In this document: positions 6,476 through 14,517 of the stretch, one piece after another
How positions within the stretch are numbered: the first letter of the stretch is position 1
Layout of the letters: every line of letters begins with the position of its first letter
NCBI GenBank assembly: GCA_964579675.1
Contig: CAZOIA010000121.1
Location: 1 to 17,120, forward strand
Source: CAZOIA01 sp964579675
Lineage (GTDB): Bacteria > Planctomycetota > Phycisphaerae > UBA1845 > PWPN01
Reading direction: 5' to 3'
DNA: 17,120 nucleotides
Notes under the pieces: generated by a model
Database searches by the model: none
What the model saw: only the letters and a program-made list of their open reading frames with translations
Told to the model about the DNA's origin: nothing
Program-made: the position numbers and the translations under genes

Positions 6476-6610
6476 CACGTGTTCAGCGGCCTCCGGCGCG
6501 GTCAGAGCCGGTTCCGACACGGTCAGAGCCGGCCTCTGTGAGGCCGGTGTTTACTCGGATGGGGAAGCCTCGCGCCGCGAAGGCGCACCGGGCTCGCAGA
6601 GCCCGGCTCC
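6476..6610 (+). repeat. Palindrome-rich dispersed repeat, copy A
   Basis: This island contains the hairpins CCGGCCTC-TGT-GAGGCCGG (6529-6547) and CCGGGCTC-GCA-GAGCCCGG (6588-6606), a bulged hairpin around 6568-6584, and a 12-base direct repeat GGTCAGAGCCGG (6500-6511, 6521-6532). It aligns with the reverse complement of 12514-12650 over about 135 bases with one single-base indel. By hand I count about 16 mismatches in the first 97 aligned bases, including a 27-base identical core over the first hairpin. It fills the space between the divergent-looking FKBP and TPR genes and has no credible ORF. A REP-like or other miniature repeat family is likely. Confidence 0.75.
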
Positions 6611-6703
6611 GAGCCGTTATCCACGCTATACACGTACCCGCCGGCCGGCGGCCGGGGCGCGATGTGCTCAGCATAGCCGCTCGGGAGCGATTATGCCACA
6701 CTT

Positions 6704-7399
6704 CTAAGGAGTGAAGGACTGCAAATGACTCGAAGCCTGCGATCGGGCAATACATTCCCGGATCTGCCGGATCGACTCTCGGACGCCTTCCAACCTCGGG
6801 TGCAACTCCAGTGAGCGGCGGTATGCCTCGAGCGCCCGGTCCAGACGTCCCAGGGCGGCGTAGCTGTGTCCCAGGCCGGCCAGCGCGCCGAAGTGGTGCT
6901 CGTTGAGCCGCACCGCTTGCATACCATCGCTGATCGCGCAAACATACTCTCCGCTGAGGAAGTGGGCGATCGCGCGTTGGTTGTACGCCTCGGCGAAAGT
7001 GGAGCAACGTCCGATAAGGGCGTCCAGCGACTTGATGGCTTGATCAAACCGGCCACGCCCGAGCAGGCGGACCGCGTGCATCAGATGCACGTTGGCCCGG
7101 TCATCTCCTGCTCGAAACCAGATCGACCACAGGGCGTGTTCGGCCAGGGCCGCCATCTGGCCATCATCGTCATGGAGCAAGCGGGCGACGGCCCGGGTGT
7201 CAGCCTTGGTCCCCGTGCACCACAGGCAAACCAGGACAGCCTTGACCGCCTCATCGTAACCGCACGTCAGCAGCCCGCGCAGGCACTGCCCCGGCCAATA
7301 GTGCCGCAGGTAACGGATCAGGGACTCGATATCCTGTGCTTCGAGAATCGGACGGACCTGGCGCACGAATTCGCGCCCGTGCGTGTACGACAAGGTCAT
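6704..7399 (-). CDS. HEAT/TPR-repeat protein
   Basis: This 231-residue protein has no signal peptide and is probably cytoplasmic. Residues about 50-100 are Ala/Leu-rich helices (ADTRAVARLLHDDDGQMAALAEHALWSIW) like a HEAT or PBS-lyase repeat. Residues about 102-203 hold three TPR units; the last two are clear, with AEAYNQRAIAHFLSGEYVCAI and then GALAGLGHSYAALGRLDRALEAYRRSLELHP. TPRs are protein-binding scaffolds, and the partner cannot be told from sequence. The ATG is supported by GGAG 7 bases upstream. It is transcribed toward the palindrome island and the FKBP gene, with about 330 bases between them, so a shared operon is doubtful. Conserved planctomycete proteins of this layout are usually annotated as hypothetical. 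Confidence 0.78.
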   Translation of the reverse strand: MTLSYTHGREFVRQVRPILEAQDIESLIRYLRHYWPGQCLRGLLTCGYDEAVKAVLVCLWCTGTKADTRAVARLLHDDDGQMAALAEHALWSIWFRAGDDRANVHLMHAVRLLGRGRFDQAIKSLDALIGRCSTFAEAYNQRAIAHFLSGEYVCAISDGMQAVRLNEHHFGALAGLGHSYAALGRLDRALEAYRRSLELHPRLEGVRESIRQIRECIARSQASSHLQSFTP

Positions 7400-8258
7400 G
7401 GTACGCTCCGAGTCAAGGTAGTATCGCTCTCAACCTCCGTTCCCCCACCAATCTCGTCCGACGGAATTCGCTGGCTCGGGCGTTCGCCACATGGCGATCG
7501 GCGCGTGAACGCATTACACCCAGCCGCCTATTTCGATTCCTCAGGTCAACCGAACCCCACCGGGTATGAAGACCGCCCGTTCAAGACCCGCCGACATGCC
7601 CTACGACATGATATTAGCGCTGGCGGTGAACAAGGTCAAACGGAAGGGTCCCAGAAAATCAAGAACGACAACGCCCGTCAGGTGTCACTTGAACGCCGCG
7701 GTTATCCGCTGCCGACCGTGCGCAAGACGGACATCGCCGCTGGTGAAGCGACGATGTCCATGGCGCGGTGTGTGTGGATAAGACTATGGAAGAGGTCGTT
7801 TCGGATACCCTGCTCGCTTCGCGAAGGCCTGAACACCCGTTTCCAGGCCGATTGACCTTCACCTGCCGGGAAGCTTGGTCTTAATAGGCTCGCCTCGGCG
7901 GCAGCCGCTGATGTAATGCCGCAATTGGCGTGCCAATCGGTACCGGTGAGCGACCCCGAAACCCCGCGAAGCCGCAACTTATGATCGGTACAGCGATTGC
8001 GGTATCTCGCGACCGTCGGCTGGCCCTTCGGCGAGGTAGCCCCGAAGGCCCGGACGGGCAATTGCCCCCTCAGTCGTCCCTGCCCTCGGGTACTATTGCC
8101 CGAACCCCTGGCGACACCACGAGGCACGCCGCCAACAGCCGCGCCACTCCACCAAGGCCCGGTCCAGCGACGTTGCCTGGTCTCGGGAACCAGCCGCGGG
8201 TACATTGTGTCGGGCCGCGACTGGAACAACGCCTCAGCAGAAAGGAGCCAATCGACCC
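7400..8258. other. 859-bp region without a convincing gene
   Basis: Open frames here (for example - strand 7702-8229 and + strand 7566-7781) lack ribosome sites, are Arg/Pro/Ser rich and match no family I recognise. The stretch does contain several inverted repeats: 7729-7759, CTTCGCGAAG near 7818-7827, GGCCTG/CAGGCC (7826-7831/7844-7849), ATTGGC-GT-GCCAAT (7924-7937), CTTCGG/CCGAAG (8026-8031/8042-8047) and GGGCAATTGCCC (8056-8067). The last few may belong to the control region of the downstream glycosidase gene. A small RNA cannot be excluded. Confidence 0.45.
7729..7759. other. Long imperfect hairpin in the gene-free region
   Basis: GGACATCG (7729-7736) pairs with CGATGTCC (7752-7759), and the stem continues inward past one C/A mismatch with CGCT (7738-7741) and AGCG (7747-7750) around a 5-base loop. 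That makes 12 base pairs in 31 bases. No T run follows on either strand, so it is not a standard terminator. It could be a structured RNA element or a repeat remnant. Confidence 0.4.
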
Positions 8259-11153
8259 ATGAGCCGATCGCCTCTCCTGGTTACGGGCACGTGCCTGAGC
8301 TGGCTGGTCAGCACGTTGCACGCCCGCCCGATCGCCCTCGAGACGAGCGAACTGTTTCTCTACCATGGGGGGGAGCTTCGCCAAGCGGTGCTGGCGGTGA
8401 TCAAACCCGAACCCGGCGCGACGCTCACGGTCGTTGACGGGACAAGGCGCCAGACGTTCGACGTGGAGCAGTTGCCGCAATTCATGAACCGCCTGGTCAT
8501 CCCGCTGCCGCCGGCGCGGCAAACCCGGCAGGTCCAGGTTGAGCTCGCAGGTACGGGCCGGCAGGGCACGGTTGAGCTTCAACCGGCCCGGCGATGGACG
8601 GTGTTCATCGTCCCCCATACCCATCTCGACATCGGTTATACCGACCTGCAGGAGCGGGTATGGACTGCCCTGGCCACGAACCTCGATGACGTCATCGAGC
8701 TTTCTCACAAGACCGCCGACTGGCCGGAAGGCTCGCGGTTCCACTGGACGATTGAGGGGACCGCCCTGTTTGAGAACTTCGCCCGGCGGTTCGGCCAGGA
8801 TCGCGTGGATGCCCTGGTCGATCTGATTCGAGCGGGCCGGGTTGAGCTGACTGCGGTTTGCGCGAACCTGCTGACCGAGCTGTGCGGCCCCGAATCGCTG
8901 CTTCGAGCCGCGTACGCCGGCCGCCGCCTGAGCGAGAGGTACGGCATCCGCATTGACACCGCGATGATCAACGACGTGCCGGGATACACCTGGGCGTTGC
9001 CGCAGATCTGGTCCCAACTCGGCGTGCGCTACGCCAACCTGCGGGCGAACGGCATCCGCGGCAAGTTCGTGTGGCACCGGCCGGGCGCGGTGCCTCGGCC
9101 CTTTCGCTGGCGCTCACCCGACGGGTCGCAGGTCGTCTGCTGGTATACCGACAGCTATCGCGAGGCCAACTTTCTGCGGCAAGGCTTCCCGGAGGAGCCG
9201 GGGGCAGCCGACATCCCTGCCTTACAGCGGATGCTCTACCAGAACCTCACCGGACACCTCCGCCGGGCGGGCCAGACCGGGTACGATCGTGACGTGATCC
9301 AGCTTCGCATGGGCGGGGACAACCTCACCGCCGTCGAGAGCGTCTGCCGCTGGGTACGGTACTGGAATGAGCGATGGACCTATCCCCGTTTGCGAATCGC
9401 AACCAGCCGCCAGTTCTTCCACGCGCTGGAGAACGACAGCCGCCCGATCCCGGTCTTCAGCGGGGACGTTCCCGACTGGTGGGCCGACGGCGCCGCCTCC
9501 TCCGCCCGACAGACCGGCGACGCCCGCATTACGCACGATCAAGCGGTCGCCCTGGAGGCACTCTCATCGTTGCCGGACGGGCCCGCAAGGGAACCCGAGT
9601 CCGACACGTTCTCCGACATCCATGCACACCTCCTTCTCTATGCCGAGCATACATGGGGGGCGAGCGGAGGGTGGTACAGCAAGGACCCGAGCAACGTTGA
9701 GCAGCAGTGGGCGGTGAAGCGCGGCTACGTGGAGCACGCCGGCATACAGACCGCCGACGCCCGCCAGCGATGGACGCAGGCGGTTGCCGGCTGGGCCAGG
9801 CCAGCCACGAATAGCGTCATTGTATGGAACACGCTGTCCTGGCCGCGGTCGGGCCCGGTTGAGTTGAACAACGCAGAACTCCCGTCGGAGTTCGTGCTTC
9901 GGGATGCCTCGGGGCAATCGGTCCCGATCCAGAAGTGCGGTGAAGCCAACTGGTGCTTCGTCGCCCGCGATGTGCCGCCGCTGGGCTACGCGCTGTATGA
10001 GATCCAGGAGAACGCAGCCGGAGACTTCCAGCGAAGAGAACCCGTCTATGAGATCGAGTTCGACGCCCGGCGAGGCGTCGTTCGCCAGATCCGTCATCGC
10101 CCGACCGGGCGCCGGCTCACCGAAGCCTCGCCGAGATTCGCCTTCAATCAGTACGTCTGCGAAAGCGGGGGCAAACGCGAGAAGATCATGCCGTCGCAGT
10201 TGGATAAGCCGCGCTCGCCAGCGGACAAGACGGTAAGCGTCTGCGAGCCAGCCCAGCTCACCGCCCACATCCAAGGTCCGGTGTTCGATCGGATCGTGAC
10301 CCGCACCAGTGCACCGAACGCACCCGTCATCGAACAGTCTTACACGACCTATGCGGAACTGGACCGCGTCCACATCACGAATCGAGTGGAGAAGATCGCC
10401 ACCCAGGACGCCGAGGGCATCTACTTCGCGTTCCCGTTCAATGTGCCCTCACCGCAATGCCGCCTGGAAATTCCGTTCGCCAGCATGCGTCCGGGCGCCG
10501 ACCAGCTTCGTTACTCGGCCGCGGATTTCTACTCCGTATACCACTGGGTCGAGTTCTGGAACAAGACCGGCGGCGTGCTGTGGGCATCTATCGAAGCCCC
10601 GGTCGTGGTGTTTGGCGATCTCTGGCCCGAGTGCTGGCACGACCAGACGCGGATCGACAATCCACTGCTGCTGTCGTACGTGATGACCAACTACTGGCAC
10701 ACGAACTACCGGCGTCAGCAGGGCGGCGAGCTGACGTTCCGTTACGCCATCCGGGCCTGCGACGGTGGGCTGGACAAGGTCGGCGCGTTTCGGTTCGGCT
10801 GCGAGGTGGGCACGCCGCTCGTTGCCCAAGTGGTCCGCGGCCGGGGCGGCACCATGCCCAAGACACGAAGCTGGTTCAGCGTCGAGCCCGACAACGTGAT
10901 GCTTGCCGCGCTGAAGCGTGCTGAAGACGGTGCCGGCTGGATCATCCGGCTCGTCGAACTGGGCGTGGGCGACTGCACCGCCCGGCTCACACTCCCGCCG
11001 GGACGATGGGCCGCCGTCGCGACCGACCCCACCGAACGCGGACGACGCCCGGTGCCCGTGACGCAGGAAGAAGACCGCTGGGTGGCGAAGGTCGCAATGT
11101 ATCGAAGTCGGATCGCAACCCTGCGATTGGAAGAGGTTTCACCACACGATTAA
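8259..11153 (+). CDS. Secreted glycoside hydrolase family 38-like alpha-mannosidase
   Basis: The 964-residue protein begins with a signal peptide (MSRSPLLVTGTCLSWLVSTLHA). After an N-terminal region of about 110 residues the GH38-type catalytic domain starts with VPHTHLDIGYTD, giving the H-x-D zinc ligands H122 and D124. The candidate nucleophile and metal ligand is D239 in MINDVPGYTW, and a second conserved block is YAEHTWGA with H464, equivalent to the late His ligand. The C-terminal half is beta rich (for example the YEIEFDARRGVVRQIRH strand pair), as expected for the GH38 sandwich domains. GH38 enzymes are zinc-dependent retaining alpha-mannosidases. This NDVPG/HTWG subtype is a divergent branch, so the substrate is uncertain. 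The ATG at 8259 is chosen for the signal peptide and AAAGGAG (8241-8247) upstream, a longish 11-base spacing. It pairs with the DUF6807 gene 18 bases downstream. Confidence 0.82.
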   Translation: MSRSPLLVTGTCLSWLVSTLHARPIALETSELFLYHGGELRQAVLAVIKPEPGATLTVVDGTRRQTFDVEQLPQFMNRLVIPLPPARQTRQVQVELAGTGRQGTVELQPARRWTVFIVPHTHLDIGYTDLQERVWTALATNLDDVIELSHKTADWPEGSRFHWTIEGTALFENFARRFGQDRVDALVDLIRAGRVELTAVCANLLTELCGPESLLRAAYAGRRLSERYGIRIDTAMINDVPGYTWALPQIWSQLGVRYANLRANGIRGKFVWHRPGAVPRPFRWRSPDGSQVVCWYTDSYREANFLRQGFPEEPGAADIPALQRMLYQNLTGHLRRAGQTGYDRDVIQLRMGGDNLTAVESVCRWVRYWNERWTYPRLRIATSRQFFHALENDSRPIPVFSGDVPDWWADGAASSARQTGDARITHDQAVALEALSSLPDGPAREPESDTFSDIHAHLLLYAEHTWGASGGWYSKDPSNVEQQWAVKRGYVEHAGIQTADARQRWTQAVAGWARPATNSVIVWNTLSWPRSGPVELNNAELPSEFVLRDASGQSVPIQKCGEANWCFVARDVPPLGYALYEIQENAAGDFQRREPVYEIEFDARRGVVRQIRHRPTGRRLTEASPRFAFNQYVCESGGKREKIMPSQLDKPRSPADKTVSVCEPAQLTAHIQGPVFDRIVTRTSAPNAPVIEQSYTTYAELDRVHITNRVEKIATQDAEGIYFAFPFNVPSPQCRLEIPFASMRPGADQLRYSAADFYSVYHWVEFWNKTGGVLWASIEAPVVVFGDLWPECWHDQTRIDNPLLLSYVMTNYWHTNYRRQQGGELTFRYAIRACDGGLDKVGAFRFGCEVGTPLVAQVVRGRGGTMPKTRSWFSVEPDNVMLAALKRAEDGAGWIIRLVELGVGDCTARLTLPPGRWAAVATDPTERGRRPVPVTQEEDRWVAKVAMYRSRIATLRLEEVSPHD

Positions 11154-11171
11154 CCTGGGCGAGGGCCAACC

Positions 11172-12389
11172 ATGAAACGCTGTTATTGTATCTCCCTGTC
11201 GCTTCTATTTGCCACTACAGGTCTTTGCGCCGAGTTCCGGGTGAAGATTTCCGCGGGCACGAGTGACCGCCACGACACGCCGGTGTTCGTCGATCTGGAG
11301 TTGCCCGACGCCTTGGCCAAGGGTTACGCCCGGGTGGATTCTGACGGCAAGACGACCCCGGCCCAGATCGAGCGCCTCGGCTCGGGCAGGGCCCGCGTCT
11401 GGTGGATGCTCGCCAATCTGCCCGCGGGTCAGACCAGGGCCTGCACGATCCACGTCCGCCCGGCGGCCCCGGCGGGAGGCGCCCCGGAGTTCCAGTGGAA
11501 GGACAGCTCCGGCCCGCATGGCAAGTCAACGGACTTGCTGTTCGCTGGCCGCCCGGTCCTTCGATACGTCTTCACCCCGTTTGATCGCAGCGACATCGAG
11601 CACACCAAGAAGCCTTTCCACCACGTGTTCGACTCTGACGGCAGCCGGTTGATAACGAAAGGGGCGGGGGGGTTGTATTCGCATCATCGGGGGATCTTCT
11701 TCGGCTACAACAAGTCCAAGGTGGGTGAGCAGGTGTACGATACCTGGCACGCCGGCAAGGGCGAACATCAGATCCACCGACAGGTCTTGCGAGAGATCAC
11801 GGGGCCCATCGTCGGGGGCCACGTGGTCAAGATCCACTGGAACGACCGTGAGGGTAAGCCTTTCATCGAGGAGACCCGCCGGCTCGTCGCCTTCCGCCAG
11901 CCCAAGGACCACCTGCTGATTGAATTCACCTCCACGCTGCGCCCGACGCATGGGCCGGTAAGCCTCAGCGGCGATCGTCAGCACGCCGGCGTGCAGTTCC
12001 GCGCCGCCCAGGCAGTCGCGGAGAACAAAGAGGCCACTCGCTACCTTCGCCCGGCCAAGTGGCGCGACCTGCCCCCCGATAAGGAAGTCAACACGCCGGA
12101 GCACAAAGACTTGCCGTGGAACGCCGTGCAATACAAGCTCGGCGATCGCGCCTATACCGTCGCATACCTGAGCGACGCGAAGAATCCCGGCGGGGCCGAG
12201 TTCTCCGAGCGGTTGTACGGGCGCTTCGGCGAATACTTCCCGTGGGAATTGCGAAAAGACCATCTGCTGTCGGTCCGCTACCGCTGGTGGATCACCGCCG
12301 GCGGCGACGCTTCCCGTGACCTCATCGAGCGCAAGTACGAAGATCTTGCCAGCCCGCCCGAGGTGGTGCTTCTGAACCAGAACGGGTAA
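11172..12389 (+). CDS. Secreted DUF6807 (PmoA-like) family protein
   Basis: The 405-residue protein has a signal peptide (MKRCYCISLSLLFATTGLCA). The mature part has the hallmarks of DUF6807: RPVLRYVFTPFD, then KKPFHHVFDSDGSRLITKG, the SHHRGIFFGY block (H171, H172, R173, G174), DTWHAGKGEHQIHRQ, and a later HAGVQFRAAQ/WNAVQY region. Database members are often called PmoA family, but they are not particulate methane monooxygenase subunits. They are typically found beside carbohydrate-degradation genes in planctomycetes and Bacteroidetes, and their activity is unknown to me. The gene follows the GH38 gene by 18 bases with GCGAGGG as ribosome site, so the two are probably co-transcribed and act on the same glycan. 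The His-rich conserved blocks suggest a metal or sugar-binding pocket, which is inference. Confidence 0.8.
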   Translation: MKRCYCISLSLLFATTGLCAEFRVKISAGTSDRHDTPVFVDLELPDALAKGYARVDSDGKTTPAQIERLGSGRARVWWMLANLPAGQTRACTIHVRPAAPAGGAPEFQWKDSSGPHGKSTDLLFAGRPVLRYVFTPFDRSDIEHTKKPFHHVFDSDGSRLITKGAGGLYSHHRGIFFGYNKSKVGEQVYDTWHAGKGEHQIHRQVLREITGPIVGGHVVKIHWNDREGKPFIEETRRLVAFRQPKDHLLIEFTSTLRPTHGPVSLSGDRQHAGVQFRAAQAVAENKEATRYLRPAKWRDLPPDKEVNTPEHKDLPWNAVQYKLGDRAYTVAYLSDAKNPGGAEFSERLYGRFGEYFPWELRKDHLLSVRYRWWITAGGDASRDLIERKYEDLASPPEVVLLNQNG

Positions 12390-12429
12390 CGTTTGCGTGC
12401 GTCCCGTTCTGTCTTTGCCGGAGACCCGC

Positions 12430-12446
12430 GCGGGCTTGAAGCCCGC
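12430..12446. repeat. Palindrome GCGGGCT-TGA-AGCCCGC
   Basis: A perfect 7-bp stem with a 3-base loop lies 41 bases past the DUF6807 stop. It has the same build (GC-rich stem, 3-base loop) as the other hairpins of this island but a different stem sequence. It could also end the GH38/DUF6807 transcript, although no T run follows. Confidence 0.6.
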
Positions 12447-12469
12447 ACGTGTTTGGCGTGGGCAACGGC

Positions 12470-12538
12470 TCCGAGCCGGGTTCTGTGAACCCGGTGCGCT
12501 GCATTCCCTATTCCGAGCCGGGTTCTGTGAACCCGGTG
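12470..12538 (+). repeat. 27-base direct repeat carrying a hairpin, two copies
   Basis: The same 27 bases occur at 12470-12496 and 12512-12538, separated by 15 bases (period 42). Each copy contains the hairpin CCGGGTTC-TGT-GAACCCGG (12476-12494 and 12518-12536). With two copies only and a 15-base spacer this is not a CRISPR array. It looks like local duplication of a palindromic repeat unit. Confidence 0.75.
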
Positions 12539-12650
12539 GCCCTTCGTGGGCGCGGGGCTTCCCCGTCCGAGGAAACACCGGCCTCACAGAGGCCGGCTCC
12601 GATCGCACTCGAAGCGGCTGTGATCGCTCCGGAGGTCGCTAAACACGCAC
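12514..12650 (-). repeat. Palindrome-rich dispersed repeat, copy B (inverted relative to copy A)
   Basis: The reverse complement aligns along its length with 6476-6610. It holds CCGGCCTC-ACA-GAGGCCGG (12578-12596), and the CCGGGTTC hairpin (12518-12536) is at the place where copy A has CCGGGCTC. That difference is a C:G to T:A pair change that keeps the stem. With copy A it forms an inverted pair around the TPR, GH38 and DUF6807 genes. It partly overlaps the direct repeat at 12470-12538. Confidence 0.72.
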
Positions 12651-12708
12651 TGAAGCCCGCGCGGCTCTTCCAATGAGTTCAGCGCCTCGTGTCCGGTTCG
12701 CAAGGCCG

Positions 12709-12727
12709 CGCAGGCTTTAAGCCTGCG
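12709..12727. terminator. Palindrome between convergent DUF6807 and ALDH genes, possible terminator
   Basis: CGCAGGCTTTAAGCCTGCG is a perfect 19-base palindrome, 30 bases past the aldehyde dehydrogenase stop and between two convergent genes. It can form a hairpin on either strand and might serve as a bidirectional terminator. No strong T run follows, so it may instead be another member of the intergenic palindrome family. Confidence 0.42.
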
Positions 12728-12756
12728 GCTCCTTACGACAGGCGGAGTCGTCGGGC

Positions 12757-14253
12757 TCAGGCCAACGCGCGGACGATCGACTGCGGGCGGAGGTAGTCGA
12801 ACAGGGTATCGGGACCCAGGACCCCGCCGCCGCAGCCGGAGAGGTTGCATCCGGCGTAGGGTACGCCGGGTGGGAACAGGTTGTGACCGTTGATCCAACT
12901 GCTCCCCGCCACCATCGACCCGGCGAGGCGGTTGGCACGACCCAGGTCCGCGGACCACACGCTGTTAGCCAGGCCGTAGCTCGAACGGTTGACCAGGCCG
13001 ATTGCCTCGTCCTCGTCGCGGAACTTCATCAGGTACGCCACGGGCCCGAATATCTCTTCCCTGGCGCAGATGTTGTCCGGGCCGCCGCCGAGCATGGCGG
13101 GTTTCACGTAGAAGCCCTTGGGATGGCCGGTGACCTGGGCCGGTCCGCCGGGCAGGATCGCTTCCGCTCCCTGTGCGGTGCCTTTGTCGATGTAACCCAG
13201 GATGCGCTGGCGTTGCTTCTCGCTGACGGCCGGTCCCATCTCGGTGCCCGGTTCCAGACCGTGCCCGATCCTGACCTTACCCATCATCTCTCTGGCGGCC
13301 GACACGAATCGGTCGTAGACCTTCTCGTGCAGCAGCCAGCGGGTGGCGGTGCAGCAGACCTGTCCGGTATTGAGAGTAACGGCGGCGACGAGTTTGCCAG
13401 CGACCTGTTCGATATCGACGTCGTCGAAGACCACTGCCGCTCCCTTGCCCCCGAGCTCGAGCTTGACCGGCACGAGATTCTTGCCGCAGGCCGACGCGAT
13501 CAGGCGTCCGACTTCCGGCGAGCCGGTGAAGCCCATCCGGTTGATCCCGGGGTGCTCAGCCAGGGCTTTGCCGGCCGTCTCGCCGTAGCCCGGCACGACG
13601 TTGACCACGCCGGCAGGGATGCCCGCCTGCTCGACGAGCTTGCAGAAGTAGAGCGTCGTGAGCGGCGTGTCCTCGGCCGGCTTGATTACGGTGGTGTTAC
13701 CGGCGGCCAGCGCGGGCGAGAGATTCCAGCCGACCAGCAGCAGCGGGAAGTTCCACGGCAGCACGAAGGCTGCCACCCCGTACGGGAAGCGGACCTGGCG
13801 TGCCTCGAACCCTGAGACAGGGATGGGCTCGCGAAGCCGGGTGTTCACGGCCAGGTCAGCGTACCACCGCAAGGTCTGGGCGACGTTGGGCACGTCGAAA
13901 CCGTCCGCTTGAGCCAACGGTTTGCCTACGTCCAACGACTCCAGTTGAGCCAGGGCGGCCCGGTTTTTTTCCACCAAATCGGCCAGGCGGTGAATGAGCA
14001 CCGCGCGATCCTTGACCGGCAACGTGGCCCAGCCGCTCTCGCTGAATGCCTTGCGGGCGGCGGCCACTGCACCGTCGATGTCGGTCGCCTTGCCTTCGGC
14101 CACCGTGGCTACGGCCGAGCCGTCGCCCGGATCGAGCGTCTGAAACGTACCGCCGTCCGCGGGCTCGACCCACGCGCCACCGATGAACATCTTGATGGGG
14201 CGGTCCGACAGGAACGCTTTCACTTCGGGAAGCAGCTTCTTGGGGTCTGCCAT
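12757..14253 (-). CDS. Aldehyde dehydrogenase family protein
   Basis: The 498-residue protein has the ALDH family length. It oxidises an aldehyde to the acid with NAD(P)+ in the cytoplasm. Visible landmarks are the N-terminal KMFIGGAWVEP, LPWNFP (N168, oxyanion hole), KPAEDTPLT, FTGSPEVG (242-249, cofactor binding), ELGGKG with general base E266, and GQVCCTATR with catalytic C300. The subfamily resembles betaine/other NAD-dependent aldehyde dehydrogenases, but the substrate cannot be assigned. Near the C terminus the usual PFGG-K-SG-G-E segment is replaced by PYAGCNLSGCGGGVLGP, a notable divergence. The ATG at 14253 is preferred over the longer frame to 14391 because homology starts right after it and GAGG lies 7 bases upstream. 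No operon partner is evident; the thiamine-binding gene lies 264 bases upstream on the same strand. Confidence 0.9.
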   Translation of the reverse strand: MADPKKLLPEVKAFLSDRPIKMFIGGAWVEPADGGTFQTLDPGDGSAVATVAEGKATDIDGAVAAARKAFSESGWATLPVKDRAVLIHRLADLVEKNRAALAQLESLDVGKPLAQADGFDVPNVAQTLRWYADLAVNTRLREPIPVSGFEARQVRFPYGVAAFVLPWNFPLLLVGWNLSPALAAGNTTVIKPAEDTPLTTLYFCKLVEQAGIPAGVVNVVPGYGETAGKALAEHPGINRMGFTGSPEVGRLIASACGKNLVPVKLELGGKGAAVVFDDVDIEQVAGKLVAAVTLNTGQVCCTATRWLLHEKVYDRFVSAAREMMGKVRIGHGLEPGTEMGPAVSEKQRQRILGYIDKGTAQGAEAILPGGPAQVTGHPKGFYVKPAMLGGGPDNICAREEIFGPVAYLMKFRDEDEAIGLVNRSSYGLANSVWSADLGRANRLAGSMVAGSSWINGHNLFPPGVPYAGCNLSGCGGGVLGPDTLFDYLRPQSIVRALA

Positions 14254-14517
14254 GACGGCACCTCGCACACTCGAAAGGGGCCCGCACTGACTCACTCGTT
14301 CGCGACGACTCCAGGCCGGCCCGGGTCGGATGCCCACGCCCACGGGGGCACGCTCGATGGTGAACGTACCCCTGCCGGCCCGCCCATGCAAGGGGCTGTT
14401 TCAACTGCGTGGTTTCGATGAGGGGCGAGAACAGGGTTCGCAAAACGCGCTGCAACAGGGTCGCGAGGTACGATGCCGTCGAGCTGACGTGTCGTGCCTG
14501 GCGGTTCGGCCCGATCC

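Noticed and set aside
6866..7855. 329-residue + strand frame
   Set aside because: Most of it is antisense to the TPR gene, and the rest enters the gene-free region without motif or ribosome site.
7702..8229. 175-residue - strand frame in the gene-free region
   Set aside because: It is rich in Arg, Gly and Ser, without a ribosome site or recognisable domain. I could not support it as a gene.
8070..9077. 335-residue - strand frame at the start of the GH38 gene
   Set aside because: It is antisense to the glycosidase, whose catalytic motifs are clear.
12470..12538. CRISPR-like direct repeats
   Set aside because: There are only two copies with a 15-base spacer, no third repeat and no cas genes. 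The unit is a member of the intergenic hairpin family.
12390..12756. Small proteins encoded in the palindrome islands (AGFCEPG-type frames)
   Set aside because: The repeated peptides only mirror the DNA hairpins in translation. Both strands give similar frames and there are no ribosome sites.
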